A stretch of 32,543 nucleotides of DNA from CAUZJO01 sp963580245 (GCA_963580245.1 CAUZJO010000039.1:1-32543); one strand, 5' to 3'; shown: positions 1 to 8,258, numbered from the stretch's first letter. Translations and numbers: made by a program. The notes: generated by a model not told the origin, from the letters alone.

Positions 1-313
1 CCCCACCCAAGCCAGGCGGGTCGCGACCGACAGGCTCATAGTTGTTTTTGAGCCATTGGATGTCCATTTTCAGCCGGCCAATTTCTTCGTAAAGTGGAGC
101 CGTCAGCTCCTCCTCGGTCTTCGCCAGCCGGTTGATTTTGCCCGAAAATAGTTCCGGAGCCTTCGTCAGGAGTTGCTTCTTCCACTCCGAGATCTGGTTG
201 GGGCGCACCTGATATTGGGTTGCCAACTCGGCCAAAGTATTCACGCCCCGGCCGGCATCCAAAGCCACCTTGGCCTTGAATGCGTCCGTAAAAGTTATTC
301 CTTTTCGTCCCAT
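1..313 (-). CDS. IS3-family transposase OrfA (HTH_Tnp_1), runs off the left edge
   Basis: This frame opens with ATG at 313 and stays open to base 1, so the 3' end lies outside the window. The product begins MGRKGITFTDAFKAKVALDA and contains the segment RPNQISEWKKQLL, the helix-turn-helix signature of IS3/IS911-type OrfA proteins, which bind the terminal repeats of the element. It continues into an IGRLKMDIQWLK-type heptad segment typical of the OrfA C-terminus, where OrfB is usually reached by frameshifting. About 104 residues are visible. A longer-looking frame on the same strand (36-356) is a shadow of this one. The outer end of the element should lie somewhere in 340-450, but I could not define a terminal repeat with only one end visible. 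Confidence 0.8.
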   Translation of the reverse strand, partial: MGRKGITFTDAFKAKVALDAGRGVNTLAELATQYQVRPNQISEWKKQLLTKAPELFSGKINRLAKTEEELTAPLYEEIGRLKMDIQWLKNNYEPVGRDPPGLGG

Positions 314-457
314 CTGTATCCGTCCTTTCGTGTCCTTTACAGGATACAAATTCCACTTAAGCCGGTGGTCCGCAATTCGGGGGGGACCGTAGTGGCCTGG
401 TTGTTCAAAGTGTTGATTCTGCTTGCGTAACCCTAATAGCTACAATGCATTAGGTTC
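314..457. other. Probable IS end and junction with the tRNA scar
   Basis: This stretch lies between the OrfA start and the tRNA-Val 3' half. It should contain one terminus of the IS3-type element and the join to the att site. No gene, no 5' half of a tRNA and no clear terminal repeat can be recognised. Confidence 0.3.
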
Positions 458-504
458 GCCTTACAAGCCGGGAGTCGCGGGTTCGAGTCCCGCTCCACCC
501 ACCA
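458..504 (+). tRNA. 3' half of tRNA-Val (TAC); probable integrase attachment-site scar
   Basis: The segment reads from the anticodon loop CTTACAA (460-466, anticodon TAC) through the 3' anticodon strand GCCGG and a perfect T arm (GCGGG-TTCGAGT-CCCGC, 477-493). It ends in acceptor strand CCACCC, discriminator A and an encoded CCA (502-504). The bases to the left do not supply a matching acceptor strand (GGGTGG), D arm or proper 5' anticodon strand, so this is not a complete gene. A 3' tRNA half beginning at the anticodon stem-loop, next to an integrase remnant, is the classical product of site-specific integration into a tRNA gene. An alternative is truncation by the neighbouring IS element. 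Confidence 0.75.
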
Positions 505-519
505 TTGAATTCATTGGAT

Positions 520-985
520 TTATGAGCTTCCACCTCCCCCGACTTCAACGACATCAGCTATAGTCTGTCTATAGTTTTTCTCTAAAGCCCGAACGACGCG
601 GGCGTCGGCGTTCGGTAATAGGTGCGCATAAATCTCGGTCGTCTTAACTGACTGATGGCCCATTAAATCACGGATTTGTTGCAGTGGGATCCCGGCCTGG
701 GCGAGCCAGCTTCCGAACGTGTGGCGCAAGTCATGTATGCGCCATTAACCGATCCCCGCCTTCGCACAATCGATCAGGAAACTACGTCGCCAGTTTTGAT
801 GGTGAGGGAAAAGCGCGTCGGAGGGTTCGTCCCGGCGCGGGGCAAGATAATCGAAAAACGGCGCGGCGATCGGAACGGCGCGATACGGATAACGAGGCTG
901 ACCGCCCTGCGCGGAGTTGCGGATGCGAATGATGTGGGTATCTAGATTGATGTCGGCCCACGACTAATTCCAGGTCTTCTAAGGA
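520..985 (-). pseudogene. Tyrosine recombinase (phage-type integrase) catalytic domain, degenerate
   Basis: The minus-strand frame ends at 520 and encodes the C-terminal half of a tyrosine recombinase. HDLRHTF carries the box-II His and Arg, DLMGHQSVKTTEIYAHL carries the GH and the nucleophile Tyr, and a short charged tail follows. The same frame extends upstream through WADINLDTHIIRIRNSAQGG and PFFDYLAPRRDEPSDALFP, which are usual for the family. It is interrupted by an in-frame TAA at 745-747, and the preceding EDLEL segment (about 965-985) is in another frame. The first catalytic Arg region and the whole SAM-like N-terminal DNA-binding domain are missing. It cannot make an active enzyme. 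It points toward the tRNA-Val scar 16 bp away, as expected for an element integrated there. Confidence 0.8.
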
Positions 986-1010
986 AGCAGGTTGAAAGCT
1001 GTGGCCGACC

Positions 1011-1231
1011 TTGTCTCCATCTGAAATAGAAAAGTACCGTGATAAAATTGAATCGGGATTTTACGACAGATCGCCGCGAGTTGAGCTAGCAAGAGCGGTT
1101 GTAAATGAAGAAGTGGATCGGGGGGTGGAGTTCGACGTTTTTCTGTGCCACAACAACAAAGATAAGCGATTCATAAGAGAGATCGCTCACCGCCTAAAAG
1201 AGCAGGAGTTGCCGACGTTCTTGAAGCAGTT
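1011..1231 (+). pseudogene. Truncated TIR-domain protein (N-terminal part only)
   Basis: From a possible TTG start at 1011 the frame encodes about 40 residues with a segment SGFYDRSPRVELARAVV. This resembles the short helical motif of FlgM-like proteins, though that comparison is weak. It then reads FDVFLCHNNKDKRFIREIAH, the beta-A/alpha-A start of a bacterial TIR domain. The TIR domain stops being recognisable after about residue 72 (KEQELPTF). From there the DNA is the 3' end of the convergent glycoside-hydrolase-like gene, so the frame only runs on to 1316 by chance. The BB loop and catalytic Glu of NAD-cleaving TIR domains are absent. TIR proteins often act in antiphage defence; this fragment is probably cargo of the integrated element. 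Confidence 0.6.
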
Positions 1232-3825
1232 TCACCCGTCATACCAAATAAACCGCTGCTCGGTCGCAAACCGCCGCACGTTTTTCGTATCCACCCAATC
1301 CGCGCGATACTTCTGATGTTCTCCGATCGGATAGCCCATCAAGTTATCGCTGATGCCGATCACCGTGTTGCCCTTCACCGTAATAGACGACTCCTTCGTC
1401 CCCTTGCCCAACCCATTGACACCCACGGATCCCAGCGGCATGTCGAACCCGTCGAGGTTGCCCTTGGCGCTCGTCTTGGGACCGATATTCCGCCACGCCA
1501 CGCTCGACGGGTCCTTGTCGCCCCGTCTTGATAATACCACGCAATTTTACCCTGCCCGTCCACCTTGATCATCAACCCTTGCGGCTTCCCAGCAACGATA
1601 TCGACGGCGGTGTCTTCGTCCGTCTCCTCCGACTCGTAATAATGGCTAATATAAACATCGGCGCCTCGAATTTTGAACAACGGCTGCGCCAAGTCCTGGG
1701 CCCCCGTCCCCCAGCTCGCCCCGCGCACGAACCCCATCGCCGCCTCGCCGCCGCTCGTCTTCTCGAAGATCACCATAAACGTCAGCGGCTGACTCCCCAT
1801 CACGATCGGCGTCATCATCGTCGTGTCGATGTACTGGTTCCAGTTGCCCATCAGCGGGATCTCCATCGCCGATTTTCCGTCCAGCGACGGATGATTTCCG
1901 GTCGTTTCATTCCAGCGCCAGACCAGCCCGCGCGATCCGTCGTTGTTGCCCGTGCCGTGCGCCGCCAGCTTGCCGGCCTCCCGCCCCGCGAAATCGTCGG
2001 CCAGTTCGGCCAGTGCAATGTAATCGAGCTTGAGCGTCCCCAGCTTCTGCCCCGACCCCACTTTCATCTCCGTCGTCACGACCCGCTCTTTCATCGTAAA
2101 TTCTAACGTAATCGTGTCGCCGGCGCTCATCCGCCCCAACTTCAGGTACCCGCCGTCACCCCATGCAATATCCTTCGCTTTGCCATTAACATTGACCGCA
2201 ACCTGTTCGCGATCGACCCATGTCGGCGCCCGCACCGACACCTCCTCGCGCTCCCGTTTCATTTTCAGCACCGCTTTGCCTTCATACGGCAGGTAGCTAT
2301 CGAGATCGGCCCACGGCGACGTCCGGTTCAGCAACAAATTCACCTTCAGCCGATTGTCCTGCACCTCCATGATGCTGTCCCACGCGAAATAAATCCCCCG
2401 CGTCCCGTTCCCCTGGCAGCACCCCGCCCCGCCTAACCATCCCCTGCAGCGCTCGTTCGCGTCGTCGGGCTGATGCAGGTTGGGCGGCAGCGGCTTGTTC
2501 ATCGGAATCTCGCCCTTGATGTGATACGACAGGCTGCGAATCGACCCCGTATTGTTCGGATCGCCCGCCCGTGTCAGCGGCCGCGCGTTCATCCGGTCCA
2601 CGTCCTCGCGCGTGAGCTGTCGCCGCGTCAGGCCGTTGCGCACCCAGCGGTCGATCGTTTCCCAGTAGTCGCCGTGTCCCGTGCGGCTCAGCATGCACGC
2701 CACCTGCATCATGTCGCCGAAGTCGCACAAGTGGAGATGATTAGCCAGACCGACCTGCTCCGAATCGTGATCCGCAAAAAACTGGTCCGCGCCGTTCTTC
2801 ACCCATTGCGCGATGTCCTCGTCCCCCGCAATCAACGCGTACGACAACATCGAGTTCATGCAATGCGTGAAAAACGTCCCCACGTTGTGAGACTATCCCG
2901 TTTCGCGATTGAAATACACCGGGTCCTGATAAAGATACTGCGCCATCCCCCACGCCAACTCCAACGCCGGTTCGTAACCCGAAACTTTGTACCACGTCGT
3001 CGCGGCCTGCGGCATCCAACACACCATGTTCGCCGCCGCGTCGCCCGTCATGCTGTCGAACACCTGCCCCACGTCGCCCAGCGCCGCCACCTTGCCCTCG
3101 CCCGTCTCGATGTAATCCGGCGAGTAGCCCCGCGCCAGCTTGAACCACAGTTTATCGCCGTCAAGGATCGCCAACTCTAACAACCGATCGACTTTCCGGT
3201 TCGCCAGCTCTTTCCACAGCGGATTCTTGTCGTGCTGATGCCACGTCGCGTATGCCCGAAGCTGCCGCCCCTCGCCGAAGATGTCGGCGTACGGCTTGCC
3301 GGTCGTCTCCGTCACCGAGTCGATGAACGCCCACGGCCGCCCCGCCACCGGCGCGTAGAACAACCCGTCGGGCCCCGTCAGCCGCACCAGCGAGCCGATC
3401 AGCTTGCTGTCCTGTTCCAGGTTCATGGCGCTGCCGATCATCGCGCGCATCAACTTGATCGACTCCGACCACTTGGCGTTCTGGTTCTGGTTGGAACCGT
3501 GCCCGATCTCGAACACCGCCGGATTGAACGCGCCCCACACCAGATGATAAATGCAATAATCCGTCTCGCGCGGCGAGATCAACCGCGTCAGAAAGTTCAC
3601 CGCCCCATCCGCCAGCTCGACCAGGTCCAGTGTGTCGGGCACGTCGGCATAGTAGTGCTTGCCTTCGATCGCCGTCGCCGGGATCGTGCTCGGGTCATCC
3701 GGCAGGTTCGGGTCGTAATAACCCGGATGCGCCACACGCGGCACCGGCGGAGGCGGCGCGGCGGCCCAACCGACACCCAGCCCCAGCATCAGGATGCTCA
3801 TTGTCACAAGTGTATAAGCTTTCAT
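1232..3825 (-). pseudogene. Secreted glycoside hydrolase-like protein (GH127/DUF1680-like) with amber stop and frameshift
   Basis: The start is ATG 3825, preceded by AGGAG, and gives a signal peptide (MKAYTLVTMSILMLGLGVGW, ending AAA). The frame runs through a helical domain (YCIYHLVWGAFNP, YATWHQHDKNPLW) to a TAG at 2893-2895. It then continues in the same frame (SHNVGTFFTHCMNSMLS) for about 450 more residues. The segment GCCQGNGTRGIYFAWDSI resembles the Cys-Cys zinc/catalytic motif of DUF1680/GH127 enzymes, and a beta-sandwich region follows. Near 1519-1525 (CCCC run) the frame shifts, and the last 95 or so residues (DKDPSSVAWRNIGPK to FIWYDG, stop 1232) are in another frame. Two independent lesions suggest a pseudogene or assembly errors. 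The family call is moderate; secreted and polysaccharide-related is firmer. Confidence 0.6.
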
Positions 3826-3911
3826 GATCGCCTTGCTCCTTGTCACCAGACTGGATTTCTGTTTGATGCTATATGATCGTATTTCCAGTTCTCTCGTTCT
3901 CACATCAGGTC

Positions 3912-4091
3912 TCACCAAAAGAAGTGCTGATCGCTGACGAACCGGCGCACGGCCCGCATCGGTGCCTTGTCTTCACAATATTGGCCCGGCTGCAATTTGA
4001 ACAGGTCGTAGTCGAAATCTGATTCGATGACGGTTCCCGCCTTCAACGTCAAGTGGAACGGCTCTGAAATGCTTCCCCAATTCTTGTTCAT
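3912..4091 (-). CDS. Small protein of 59 residues, function unknown
   Basis: ATG at 4091 overlaps the stop of the preceding frame as ATGA, a usual sign of translational coupling. The product starts MNKNWGSISEPFHL and ends VRRFVSDQHFFW. It has no signal peptide, no membrane span and no motif I can name. It could be the last surviving exon-like piece of a larger decayed gene, because the zone around it is full of broken genes. Coding status rests on the overlap and on sensible composition only. Confidence 0.4.
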   Translation of the reverse strand: MNKNWGSISEPFHLTLKAGTVIESDFDYDLFKLQPGQYCEDKAPMRAVRRFVSDQHFFW

Positions 4092-4393
4092 TCACGTCGG
4101 AGCTCCCACCCTGGGAATCTTTGTAGCATCCTCTCGTTATGTAGGCGCTCATCCGCCTTTTGCCCCCGCCCATCCTCCCGCGCCCACCTGGATGCCGTTA
4201 TGATCAGGCCACCGACGCTCTTTGAGCCATTGGTCGGATCGTAATAGATGAACGAATCGGTCGGGTAGTCTGAATTGAACACTTTGTCCGGGCCGCGTCC
4301 AATGACGTGAATGGTTGCTTCATCAATATAAACCACGAAAGCGGCCCGCGAATCTTGCGCCAGCCGGTCTCTCCAGATCGTTCTGAACTCCTC
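4088..4393 (-). CDS. Fragment resembling the C-terminus of a pseudopilin-like protein; start unclear
   Basis: The open stretch directly follows the TAA (4394-4396) of the next upstream frame and ends at TGA 4088. It includes AAFVVYIDEATIHVIGRGPD and then IYYDPTNGSKSVGGLI. A block of the form 'GPD...YDPTNG..S.GDI' is a common ending of GspG/PilA-like pseudopilins in planctomycete-type genomes, so I read this as a related tail. There is no N-terminal FTLIE segment here. A GTG at 4336 is the first conventional start; an AGAGGAG lies just after the upstream TAA, but no ATG, GTG or TTG follows at normal spacing. It may be an independent small gene, or the continuation of the 4394-4780 gene after a nonsense mutation. 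Confidence 0.35.
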   Translation of the reverse strand, partial: EEFRTIWRDRLAQDSRAAFVVYIDEATIHVIGRGPDKVFNSDYPTDSFIYYDPTNGSKSVGGLIITASRWAREDGRGQKADERLHNERMLQRFPGWELRRE

Positions 4394-4780
4394 TTAATTC
4401 AACGGTTCCGGTGCGTCTTCCATGACTTGATAGAGTTGGATTCGATGTCCTCTTTTCGGAATCAACAGGTCCTTCTTCACGTCCGAATGAGAGATCCCCC
4501 GCATGAAATGATCGGCGCCGACGACTTCTCCTTCCTCGAGATCGATAGCGCGGTCCTTGATGATCTCGATCAGGATTCTTTGGCGCCTCCGGCTATCCAT
4601 GAAGGCGGATCGAATCCTAGCTTCCAAGAATCCCGGAAAGAATAAGACAAAATAGACAATAACCACGAAACAAAAAACGAGGAAAACGGCCAATCTCGCC
4701 CTTCCCGTTATAAACCAGAGGAGCCCGAAAATCACAAGAAGCACGAACAGGACCGCACCTAAAGCTTGTAAATCACTCAG
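4394..4780 (-). CDS. Small membrane protein, two predicted TM segments, function unknown
   Basis: The frame begins right after the glycosyltransferase gene upstream on the same strand (stop at 4800). The best ribosome-binding site is AGAGGG, which would serve a CTG at 4780 (7 nt spacing); a conventional GTG occurs at 4744 inside the first hydrophobic run. The product has two hydrophobic stretches (GAVLFVLLVIFGLLWF and LAVFLVFCFVVIVYFVLFF). A basic/amphipathic soluble part of about 75 residues follows, ending EDAPEPLN. I do not recognise the family. The unusual start could reflect a mutated ATG, consistent with decay in this zone. Confidence 0.45.
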   Translation of the reverse strand: MSDLQALGAVLFVLLVIFGLLWFITGRARLAVFLVFCFVVIVYFVLFFPGFLEARIRSAFMDSRRRQRILIEIIKDRAIDLEEGEVVGADHFMRGISHSDVKKDLLIPKRGHRIQLYQVMEDAPEPLN

Positions 4781-4799
4781 TGCTCAACCCTCTTCGCGT

Positions 4800-5636
4800 T
4801 TAATTCTTCGGCCCCTCGCGGCCCGCCGGCTCATCTTGGTTCGGGCTTGCGACGAGGCCCTTGGGTCGCCGGCCGAGCCACGCCCGCCACGCGAACAGCG
4901 GGTTTCCCAATACGTAGCGTCGAAAAAGCCGGCGCGGTTCGAGCGCCAGCCGGAAGAGCCATTCCAGCCCGACGCGACGCATCCAGCGCGGCGCGCGCAG
5001 GCGCGTGGCGGCATAGTATTCAAACAGTGCCCCCACGCACCACCACACCCGCGGCTTTCCCCCGTCGGCCCACTCCAACCCGCGACGCTCCTGAAGCGGC
5101 GCGCCCATGCCCAGCAGAACCAAATCGGGATCGGCCGCCTCAAGCGCCTCGGGCAGTCGTTCACTCGCGGCATCATCCAGGTAGCCGTGATGGGTCAGAA
5201 CGACGTTCAATACGGGAGCCCATTCGCGAAAACACCGCGCGGCCCTGTCGGCTTCACTAGGATGGCCCTCCGCCGCCGGTCGCCCGCCGACCAACGCAAG
5301 CCGCAAGCCCCGTTCCGCCAACGAACGGATCAGGCTCCGGGTAAAATCGCCGGCATTGATCCGCTCGGGCAGGCGGCCGCCGCGCCAACGCACCGCCCAT
5401 ACGACCGCCTGCCCGTCGGCGTAGAGGCAGTCCATCTGGCCGAGTCGTCGCGCGTGATCGGGGTCGGCGAACGCCAGGTTGACCTGCGCGGCGTTGAGGT
5501 ATCCAACGCGGAGGGGCTCGGTTCGCTCCTCGGCGGCCTTGAGGACGAGGTCAAGAAACTCCTGGGTATTCAGCCGGGCCAGGCGGTATCCGAGGAACGG
5601 TTGGTTCGGAGTCGGAATCAAGCGGGGCTCGCCCAT
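4800..5636 (-). CDS. WecG/TagA/CpsF-family glycosyltransferase
   Basis: The 278-residue product matches the family that transfers N-acetylmannosamine(uronic acid) or related sugars to polyprenyl-linked intermediates of cell-surface polysaccharides (GT26). Visible family blocks are GYLNAAQVNLAF (about residue 45), DGQAVVWAVR, ERINAGDFTRSL, DLVLLGMGAPLQE, WWCVGALFEYYA, and the basic C-terminal RAPRWMRRVGLEWLFRLALE with a trailing RRLFRRY that probably mediates membrane association. Length is slightly above the usual 240-260. It lies 36 bp downstream of the exported-protein gene on the same strand and probably shares its transcript. ATG 5636 lacks a strong Shine-Dalgarno sequence, which fits translation in an operon. 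The exact sugar cannot be read from sequence. Confidence 0.88.
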   Translation of the reverse strand: MGEPRLIPTPNQPFLGYRLARLNTQEFLDLVLKAAEERTEPLRVGYLNAAQVNLAFADPDHARRLGQMDCLYADGQAVVWAVRWRGGRLPERINAGDFTRSLIRSLAERGLRLALVGGRPAAEGHPSEADRAARCFREWAPVLNVVLTHHGYLDDAASERLPEALEAADPDLVLLGMGAPLQERRGLEWADGGKPRVWWCVGALFEYYAATRLRAPRWMRRVGLEWLFRLALEPRRLFRRYVLGNPLFAWRAWLGRRPKGLVASPNQDEPAGREGPKN

Positions 5637-5672
5637 GACGTGTCGTCTGAACGCTCTGAACGGGGAATTTGG

Positions 5673-6587
5673 TCAATCGCGCCAGTAAGCCCGGCGCCGC
5701 ACGCTCTTCAGCCGGCCTTGGCGCCCGTCGGAATGGCGATAGCCGAGCAGCACGCGGGGCGGCTCGGGCGCAAAGGCATACGCCGCCCAGCTCCCATCTT
5801 CGGCCTCGATTTCATAAATCAGCGACGGTCCATCCTCGAAGTTCATGCCTTCAAGCCAACCGGACCGCTCGACCCGGCTGATGACGGCCGAGACGGGCTC
5901 GGGAACGGGCGCGCGGTTCGAAACCTGGCTGGGCAGCAACCGGATCGCCATTTCCTCGCCCACCTCCAGTTTCAGTGCCCGCAGGCTGACGGCCAATTGC
6001 TCTTCCAGCAGCGTGTTGGAGTCCCACTCAAGGGGCCGATCGGTTATCGCCTGGCCGTCCCAGTAGCTGTTGGCGCTGAATCGCGGCGGATCGCGATACA
6101 ACTGGAGGTCCTTGAACGTCTGGCCGCACCACTCCTGAGAGCTGTAAGTGGCCTTGACCAGGCGCGAAGGCCGCGCGCGGTCGACGAACAGGCTGACCAT
6201 CAAATGATAGGGGTAGTTCTTGGTCTCGACGCGCGAGAAGATGTTGCATTTCAAAACCGGCAGGATCCGTTTGCCCTCGTAGGGCGGGTCGGCCTTGACG
6301 TGCTGGCGCGTGTCCATCGGTTCGGAGACCAAGATGCGCACCTCTTCGTGGGGGCGAGGTTGGCCGTAAATCACCCGCTCGGCGTCGTAGATCGCCACCT
6401 CGGCCAGCCCGTCGTCCCACAGAGGGTCAAACGACCATTGAGGGTCGAAGTGCTCGTTGATCTTAGGATCATCCGCCTGAGCCGTGCCAACGAAAATGAG
6501 GGCCAAACAAAGAAACGTCCAGACGGCCCGCGTTGTCGCCCTAAAGGGAATCGGTGCGGTCTTCTCGCGCATCGTCAAGAAAAGCAT
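5673..6587 (-). CDS. Exported conserved hypothetical protein (about 304 residues)
   Basis: The start ATG 6587 follows GAGGAGG/GAGGG purine runs and a near-consensus promoter. The N-terminus is basic then hydrophobic (RAVWTFLCLALIFVGTAQA), a Sec signal peptide with probable cleavage after AQA. The mature part has blocks such as GLAEVAIYDAERVIYGQPR, NYPYHLMVSLFVDR, SSQEWCGQTFKDLQLYRD and LEEQLAVSLRALKLEVGEE. I recall similar exported proteins of unknown role in several environmental phyla, but no activity is known to me. It contains only one or two Cys and no heme, lipobox or protease motif. It is the promoter-proximal gene of the short unit that continues into the WecG-family enzyme, so an envelope role is plausible but inferred. 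Confidence 0.75.
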   Translation of the reverse strand: MLFLTMREKTAPIPFRATTRAVWTFLCLALIFVGTAQADDPKINEHFDPQWSFDPLWDDGLAEVAIYDAERVIYGQPRPHEEVRILVSEPMDTRQHVKADPPYEGKRILPVLKCNIFSRVETKNYPYHLMVSLFVDRARPSRLVKATYSSQEWCGQTFKDLQLYRDPPRFSANSYWDGQAITDRPLEWDSNTLLEEQLAVSLRALKLEVGEEMAIRLLPSQVSNRAPVPEPVSAVISRVERSGWLEGMNFEDGPSLIYEIEAEDGSWAAYAFAPEPPRVLLGYRHSDGRQGRLKSVRRRAYWRD

Positions 6588-6629
6588 TTACGGCCCTCGC
6601 CTCCTCTGCGGTCCACCATCCGTACCTTT

Positions 6630-6658
6630 AGTATATCATCATCAGGATCCGGTCTCAA
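6630..6658 (-). promoter_or_regulatory. Sigma-70-type promoter for the exported-protein/WecG unit
   Basis: On the minus strand the sequence is TTGAGA, 17 bp, TATACT, which is within one or two bases of the sigma-70 consensus at each box with ideal spacing. Transcription would begin near 6623, leaving a leader of about 36 nt before ATG 6587. Confidence 0.65.
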
Positions 6659-6828
6659 TTCAGATAAGCCGCTTGGACCGAATCACACTATTCCGGGCGC
6701 ATGAATCGCCAGAACTTCAACCCACGTTCGATTCGCGGATCACAAGGGTTGCTCTCGAAGCCAATAGAGGACAAAATCCAATCCCGATTGGATGGTATGA
6801 TCCAGCGAAATGGGAAATTTCGGTACCA

Positions 6829-7617
6829 ATGAGCCCCAAACCCACACGCAACAAGATCGGCGAGTATCTGGAGTTCGCGACCGGGCTGGCCGAGGAGGCC
6901 GGGCGGATCACGTTGAAATACTTTCGCCAAGGGGCGGCGGTCGAGACCAAGGCCGACCAGACGCCGGTGACGATCGCAGATCGCGAGACCGAGCAGTTCC
7001 TGCGCGACGAGATCGAGGGGCAGTATAAGGAGCACGGCATCCTCGGCGAGGAATTCGGAGAACACAACACCGGAGCGCGCTGGCGGTGGATCGTCGACCC
7101 CATCGACGGCACGCAGGCCTTCGTCCAGGGGTTGCCGCTTTATACCGTGTTGATCGCGCTCGAGTGCAACGGCGAACCGCACCTAGGGGTGATTCACAAC
7201 CCGGTGCTCGGCGAGACCGTCGCCGCCGCGACCGGCCTGGGCTGCCGGCTCAATGGCGAGCCGTGCCACGTAAGCGATACCGCCGACCTCGGCGAGGCCT
7301 GGATCCAGACGACCGATTATGCGGAATTGACGCGGCGACGGCCGAAGCTGGCGGCGGGCCTACTCGGGGCGGGCAAATGGGCGCGCACCTGGGCCGATGG
7401 GTATGGATACCTGCTCCTGGCCACCGGCCGGGCCGACGTGGCGCTCGACCCGATCGTCAACCTGTGGGACGTGGCGCCGGTCAAGCCGATCATCGAGGAG
7501 GCGGGCGGCCGGTTCAGCGACCTCGACGGCCACGCCTCGATCCACAACGAAACGGCACTGGCGACCAACGGCAAGCTGCACGATCAGGTCCTGGAGCTGG
7601 CGCGCCTGGATCGCTGA
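6829..7617 (+). CDS. hisN: Inositol-monophosphatase-superfamily phosphatase, HisN-like histidinol-phosphatase
   Basis: The 262-residue protein has the Mg-dependent phosphatase motifs of the IMPase fold. GEEFG (about residue 73) supplies the motif-1 Glu pair, WIVDPIDGTQAF (about 87-98) is motif 2, and WDVAPVKPIIEEAGG (about 214) is motif 3. The wording of these blocks (GEEFG, DPIDGT.AFV.GLP, WD.AP..PI.EEAGG.FSDLDG) is closer to the HisN-type histidinol-phosphate phosphatases than to SuhB or CysQ. It would catalyse the penultimate step of histidine synthesis in the cytoplasm. ATG 6829 was chosen because the family N-terminus (EYLEFATGLAEEAG) follows directly; the upstream extension of the frame looks non-coding. 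It converges on the next gene, with five bases between the stops. Other substrates, such as inositol phosphates, cannot be excluded. Confidence 0.85.
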   Translation: MSPKPTRNKIGEYLEFATGLAEEAGRITLKYFRQGAAVETKADQTPVTIADRETEQFLRDEIEGQYKEHGILGEEFGEHNTGARWRWIVDPIDGTQAFVQGLPLYTVLIALECNGEPHLGVIHNPVLGETVAAATGLGCRLNGEPCHVSDTADLGEAWIQTTDYAELTRRRPKLAAGLLGAGKWARTWADGYGYLLLATGRADVALDPIVNLWDVAPVKPIIEEAGGRFSDLDGHASIHNETALATNGKLHDQVLELARLDR

Positions 7618-7622
7618 GGCGC

Positions 7623-8258
7623 TCAACGCTTTTTCTTGGCCTCGTTCTTCTTCTTCTGGTCGCGGATCAGTTCCTTCAGGACCCAGCCCATGGACCGGAT
7701 ATCGTGGCGATCGGCACGCTCGATCGTGTGGCGGATGGCTTCGAGCGGGAAGCGGCGGGCGGCGATCTCGATCTGCTCCAGGATGATCGTGTTCATCTTC
7801 TGGCTGAGCGTGTTCAGGTAACAATCGACCGCCTCCTGGACCTTTTTCTCGTCCAGGGGGACCTGGTCGGGAGGGCGGGCATAGCGGTAGGCGGTCGGGT
7901 CGCGCAGGGTGGGGTCGGGCACGAGGCGGGCGACCTCGTCGGGAGGGATCGGCGTCTTGATCGGCGCGCGGAATTCGAACAGGCCCTCCTCCTCGGGATG
8001 ATCGGGGACGTAGCAGCGCAGGTATTTCTTGCGCCGCAACGCCTCGATGATCCGCCCGATCTTTTCAGGCTCCAGGCCGCAGCGCTTGGCAAGTTCATCC
8101 AGCGAAACCTCGACGGTCCCCGTCTGGCGGTGGGCGCGGCAATCGAGTTCAACGAGTTTCTTAAAGACCAACCAGCCGCCGGCACGAATCCGGTTCAGCT
8201 CCGCTGGAAGGCCGCTCCACTCGATCCATTCGGCTTGGTCGTATCGTTCGAGATACAT
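7623..8258 (-). CDS. Winged-helix / DnaD-like protein of unknown function
   Basis: The 211-residue protein begins with an aromatic segment (MYLERYDQAEWIEWSGLPAE). A helical winged-helix-like region follows (GWLVFKKLVELDC, VSLDELAKRCGLEPEKIGRI, IEALRRKKYLRCYVPD), which looks like the first domain of DnaD or phage replication proteins. The C-terminal part (FPLEAIRHTIERADRHDIRSMGWVLKELIRD) resembles the DnaD C-terminal repeat, where a helix ending in an 'S..Y..xIL..W' pattern binds DNA. It ends in a lysine-rich tail. The start ATG 8258 is preceded by AAGGGGGG. The family assignment is by pattern only. It may be a replication or DNA-binding accessory protein of chromosomal or mobile origin. Confidence 0.6.
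   Translation of the reverse strand: MYLERYDQAEWIEWSGLPAELNRIRAGGWLVFKKLVELDCRAHRQTGTVEVSLDELAKRCGLEPEKIGRIIEALRRKKYLRCYVPDHPEEEGLFEFRAPIKTPIPPDEVARLVPDPTLRDPTAYRYARPPDQVPLDEKKVQEAVDCYLNTLSQKMNTIILEQIEIAARRFPLEAIRHTIERADRHDIRSMGWVLKELIRDQKKKNEAKKKR

Noticed and set aside
4836..6704. A very long plus-strand open frame opposite the WecG-family and exported-protein genes
   Set aside because: It is antisense to two well-recognised genes, is rich in Arg/Pro/Ala as expected for a GC-rich shadow frame, and matches no family pattern.
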